Assembly: GCA_026390195.1 (NCBI GenBank)
Contig: JAPLGK010000082.1
Span: 1 to 15,726 of the forward strand
Reading direction: 5' to 3'
From: Caldisericota bacterium
Lineage (GTDB): Bacteria; Caldisericota; Caldisericia; Cryosericales; Cryosericaceae
Length of the DNA: 15,726 nucleotides
Positions 13,645 through 15,726 of this stretch are shown in pieces. The position numbers were made by a program, and so were the translations under genes. Numbering within the stretch: the first letter of the stretch is position 1; every line of letters begins with the position of its first letter. The notes beneath the pieces were generated by a model. The model was given only the letters and a program-made list of their open reading frames with translations, ran no database searches and was not told where the DNA came from.

Positions 13645-13980
13645 CTAACACAGCGCATATCCTAGCCAGCTCGTCGAACTGCGCAAGGGCCCATCAGGGT
13701 GGCATCCTTTACAATCCCGACAAGCTCGCCGCAGAGGCTGCGTTGCCGAGGTCTCGATGAGTACTCCTTTCCAGAATGCCACGTACGCGGCGATGTTCTC
13801 TGCCTTCGGCTTGGGCTCGAGATACGACCATGCCGCATCCGGGTTGGTCTGTCGGTCCACGATGACGTCGTAGTGGCTGGCCGTCCCTGTCCAGGGGCAC
13901 TCCGCATGGTACCCGGCGTGCTCGTGCGGGAACTCGAAGTGGACTGCATCCAGAGAAAAGCACACGTTGCTCTCGACCAC
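13645..13980 (-). pseudogene. DUF427-domain gene, eroded at both ends
   Basis: The core matches DUF427, a small family of unknown function: IVVESNVCFSLDAV, then ECPWTGTASHYDVIVD, NPDAAWSYLEPKPKAENIAAYVAFWKGVLIE. The family's CPWKGxAxYY and AAWYYPEP signatures are all recognisable. Complete members are about 90-95 residues and begin with a W-x-G strand; here homology can be followed in frame only back to about 14020 (APADDSDKF), with no usable ATG, GTG or TTG start and an in-frame TGA a little further upstream. The only frame start is a GTG at 13980, inside the domain and without a ribosome-binding site. Homology ends at FWKGVLIE, but the frame runs on for 35 non-conserved residues, as if the stop codon was lost. 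A short truncated protein cannot be excluded. Confidence 0.65.
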
Positions 13981-14168
13981 GATGAACTTGTCGCTGTCAT
14001 CGGCAGGTGCTTCGACATTGACACGGCCAGATCCAGCTCAACGTCGAGCGCCAGGAGGGCAGGTTAGTCGTCGAGACCTTGATCCCCGCCAACGGTCGCC
14101 ATCACTTGTGCAATCTGGACCTGTCCTCAATGTTGCGGCGCCCCTCGTCGGTCGCTACGGTCGCATGG

Positions 14169-14196
14169 TAGTCACGGGGAGAGAATTGGATAAAAT
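14169..14196 (+). promoter_or_regulatory. Possible promoter of the FabZ-like gene
   Basis: TAGTCA (14169-14174) and TAAAAT (14191-14196) are 16 bp apart, about 60 nt ahead of the ATG at 14258. Confidence 0.4.
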
Positions 14197-14257
14197 GGAA
14201 TTGCAGTGCTGCACACTCGACGCGGGAAGACGGTCATTCCGGTACGAGAGGACGAAC

Positions 14258-14761
14258 ATGGTATCAGAAGCAAGTGTACAGGCTCAAAGTGCTCTCAGAC
14301 TCAGCCCGGAACAGGTCCGTGAACTCCTGCCCCAGAGAGAGCCATTTCTCTTCGTCAACGGTCCTGCGGATGTTGTTCCCGGCGTCCGTGTGGCAGCGCA
14401 GGCAAGTTATCCGGAGGACAGCTCTTTCTACACTGGGCACTTCCCGGGGTTTCCACTGACACCCGGAGTGATCATCATCGAGACCATGGCGCAGGCTGCC
14501 TCGCTGATGATGCTGACGACACCACGTTGCTTGGGTCAGATCGTCTACTTCGTCGGTATCAGCGAGGCGCGGTTCTTCAAGGCGGTCCTCCCCGGCGCAG
14601 TTGTGGAACTCACGGGCAGTGTCGTCTCGATGCGGCACGGGGTGATGAAGAGCAGCATGGAGGCGTGGACGGGTGGCGTCCGCGCAGCCGCTGCGATTCT
14701 GACATGCACATTCCGCCCTCATCGTTCTTCTCCTGATCTGAAGGGCGAGGACGGAGGTTGA
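14258..14761 (+). CDS. FabZ-like (3R)-hydroxyacyl-ACP dehydratase (hotdog fold)
   Basis: FabZ removes water from 3-hydroxyacyl-ACP in fatty-acid elongation; related hotdog proteins serve secondary pathways. The 167-residue protein has the family start LLPQREPFLFV (24-34), then the active-site helix HFPGFPLTPGVIIIETMAQA (61-80) with His61 and Glu75 fourteen residues apart, the same spacing as the catalytic His and Glu of E. coli FabZ. A central strand (GQIVYFVGISEARFFKAVLPG) follows. The tail is about 20 residues longer than usual and rich in Pro, Arg and Ser. The ATG at 14258 follows GAGAGGA; the open frame extends much further upstream but that part lacks homology. No acpP, fabF or fabG is present here, so a role in main fatty-acid synthesis is not assured; hence no gene symbol. 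Confidence 0.85.
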   Translation: MVSEASVQAQSALRLSPEQVRELLPQREPFLFVNGPADVVPGVRVAAQASYPEDSSFYTGHFPGFPLTPGVIIIETMAQAASLMMLTTPRCLGQIVYFVGISEARFFKAVLPGAVVELTGSVVSMRHGVMKSSMEAWTGGVRAAAAILTCTFRPHRSSPDLKGEDGG

Positions 14762-14836
14762 CGGAGGCTTATTGATGGAACCGGTTCGCGGCAGGGAACG
14801 CAAGGGCAGCGTCAAGAACGAACGAGGAGTCTGTAC

Positions 14837-15382
14837 ATGGTAGCGCAGCATGCTGGCACAGATCGACTGACTGTCATCATCACCATCGCCGACCGTATGT
14901 GGAGAGGCTTCTTCATCAACTGGCTGGCAGCCAGTCCACTTCTCGTGAACCCAGTCAGAGCGTCATTGATGCGCCTCTATGGGATACGGACAAGCACGCA
15001 CGGGATTCGGCCCGGATGCTTTTTTGCCGGCCGCGACATCGTTATCGGAGCAGACACGTTTGTCAACTACCGCTGCTTCTTCGACGGCTCAGCGCCCATC
15101 CGCATCGGCAGGAACTGCGGCATAGGCATGGAAGTGCTGTTCTGCACGTCGACGCACATCATGGGGCCGGCGACCGAGAGGGCGGGGCGCGTCCATCCCC
15201 AGTCCATTACGGTCGGGGACGGCTGCTGGATCGGGGCACGCTCGGTCATTCTGCCCGGCGTGACGATCGGAGACGGCTGCGTCATAGCGGCAGGAGCCGT
15301 TGTCAACAAGGACTGCGCTCCCAACGGCATGTACGCCGGCGTTCCTGCCCGGCGCATCAAAGAACTGCCGGTAGAGGATTGA
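14837..15382 (+). CDS. Left-handed beta-helix (hexapeptide-repeat) acyltransferase, maltose/xenobiotic O-acetyltransferase-like
   Basis: These trimeric enzymes transfer acetyl (or acyl) groups from CoA to sugar or other hydroxyls. The 181-residue protein has about 50 helical N-terminal residues, then imperfect hexapeptide repeats from about residue 58 (DIVIGADTFVNYRC, PIRIGRNCGIGMEV, SITVGDGCWIGARSVILPGVTIGDGCVIAAGAVVNKD). The catalytic-type histidine is His107 in CTSTH, at the place of the active-site His of maltose O-acetyltransferase. The C-terminal cap NGMYAGVPARRIKEL is standard for the family. The ATG at 14837 follows AGGAG by seven bases. It lies 75 bp after the FabZ-like gene and 49 bp before the alkyltransferase gene, all in one direction. 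Its substrate is unknown; capsule, lipid or sugar acetylation are possible. Confidence 0.88.
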   Translation: MVAQHAGTDRLTVIITIADRMWRGFFINWLAASPLLVNPVRASLMRLYGIRTSTHGIRPGCFFAGRDIVIGADTFVNYRCFFDGSAPIRIGRNCGIGMEVLFCTSTHIMGPATERAGRVHPQSITVGDGCWIGARSVILPGVTIGDGCVIAAGAVVNKDCAPNGMYAGVPARRIKELPVED

Positions 15383-15431
15383 CGCTGTGTCGCGGACGTC
15401 GATACATCCGATCAGTCGTTCAGGGGGTCGT

Positions 15432-15726
15432 ATGGTGGAGTCGCTGGATAAGGGATACCTCTTCACGGACATCGGCGCGCTGGAGGTCGCAGGCACTGAA
15501 GGCGGCATCGTGTCGGTGACGTTCGTCGAGAACGTCGACATGGGAGCGGCCTGTGTGACGTCGGTCGTACAGCAGTGCATCACAGAGCTGAGCCAGTACT
15601 TCGGCGGCAAGCGGACAACGTTTGCCGTCCTCCTGAACCCGGGAGGCACGGAGTTCCGGAGGTTGGTCTGGCATGCGGTGCGGGAAATCCCATTTGGCCA
15701 GACGAAAAGCTACCGGGACGTTGCCA
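15432..15726 (+). CDS. ogt: Methylated-DNA--[protein]-cysteine S-methyltransferase (Ogt/AdaB type), N-terminal 98 residues, runs off the window
   Basis: The protein repairs O6-alkylguanine in DNA by irreversibly moving the alkyl group to its own cysteine. The 98 visible residues start MVESLDKGYLFTDIGALEVA, a typical N-terminal ribonuclease-H-like half, and include LSQYFGGKRTTFAV. The start of the DNA-binding helix-turn-helix, GTEFRRLVWHAVREIPFGQT followed by KSYRDVA, matches the conserved GTxFQxxVWxxLxxIPxGxTxSY motif. The active-site PCHR motif lies beyond the window. The ATG at 15432 follows AGGGGG. It comes after the acyltransferase gene in the same direction. Confidence 0.9.
   Translation, partial: MVESLDKGYLFTDIGALEVAGTEGGIVSVTFVENVDMGAACVTSVVQQCITELSQYFGGKRTTFAVLLNPGGTEFRRLVWHAVREIPFGQTKSYRDVA

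Noticed and set aside
13967..14257. N-terminal extension of the FabZ-like frame
   Set aside because: The extension is Arg/Pro/Ser-rich, antisense to the DUF427 remnant in part, and spans the predicted promoter; FabZ homology begins after the ATG at 14258.
1..15726. CRISPR arrays, tRNA or rRNA genes, insertion sequences, integrase or defence-island genes
   Set aside because: I looked for direct-repeat arrays, cloverleaf-like segments, transposase motifs and known defence domains and found none.

Overview
This is a bacterial chromosomal window of moderately high GC, dense with short operons on both strands. I see no phage, transposon, CRISPR array, rRNA or tRNA. The genes are mostly housekeeping or small-metabolism genes (rsmG-parA-parB, homoserine kinase, a SpeA-type decarboxylase, a FabZ-like dehydratase, an Ogt-type alkyltransferase). 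The mix suggests a free-living anaerobe or fermenter of a poorly sampled lineage. The sequence alone does not fix the phylum; Caldiserica/Cryosericota-like bacteria would be my weak guess.

Layout. 1-2312 (minus): a small membrane protein (COG2426 type), a perfect 16-bp parS palindrome, then rsmG, parA and the N-terminal 100 residues of parB, tightly packed with overlapping ends. 2319-3041: back-to-back divergent promoters, then a DUF4388-type gene (plus). 3051-3931: a decayed IMP dehydrogenase-family gene with one frameshift, three in-frame stops, large deletions and loss of the catalytic cysteine, closed by a bidirectional terminator. 4018-6293 (minus): a SpeA-like decarboxylase and a UPF0173 metallo-hydrolase, each with its own promoter. 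6322-7416 (plus): thrB and its terminator. 7417-7824: about 400 bp with no gene, holding three DnaA-box-like TTTTCCACA-type motifs. 7825-10214 (minus): a fold-type-II PLP enzyme of unknown substrate and a P-loop kinase-like protein. 10238-12450 (minus): an MFS exporter and an aminoglycoside-phosphotransferase-fold kinase in one operon behind a palindromic candidate operator. 12585-13499 (plus): a lipoprotein. 13645-14171: an eroded DUF427 gene and another apparent coding remnant. 14169-15726 (plus): a FabZ-like dehydratase, a hexapeptide-repeat acyltransferase and the start of an O6-alkylguanine-DNA alkyltransferase.

How it fits together. The parS-rsmG-parA-parB block is the classic chromosome-segregation neighbourhood near a replication origin, which makes the box cluster at 7637-7725 worth testing as an origin. 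Putative promoters share a TTGACA-like -35, a mostly 16-bp spacer and a -10 of the form TANACT or TANAAT. In two cases (the COG2426 gene and the SpeA-like gene) the start codon lies 6-7 nt after the -10 with no Shine-Dalgarno sequence, which suggests leaderless mRNAs. I found no convincing defence island or new multi-gene system. The most distinctive items are the dying IMPDH gene, the leaderless promoters, the origin-like cluster and the exporter/kinase operon with its operator.
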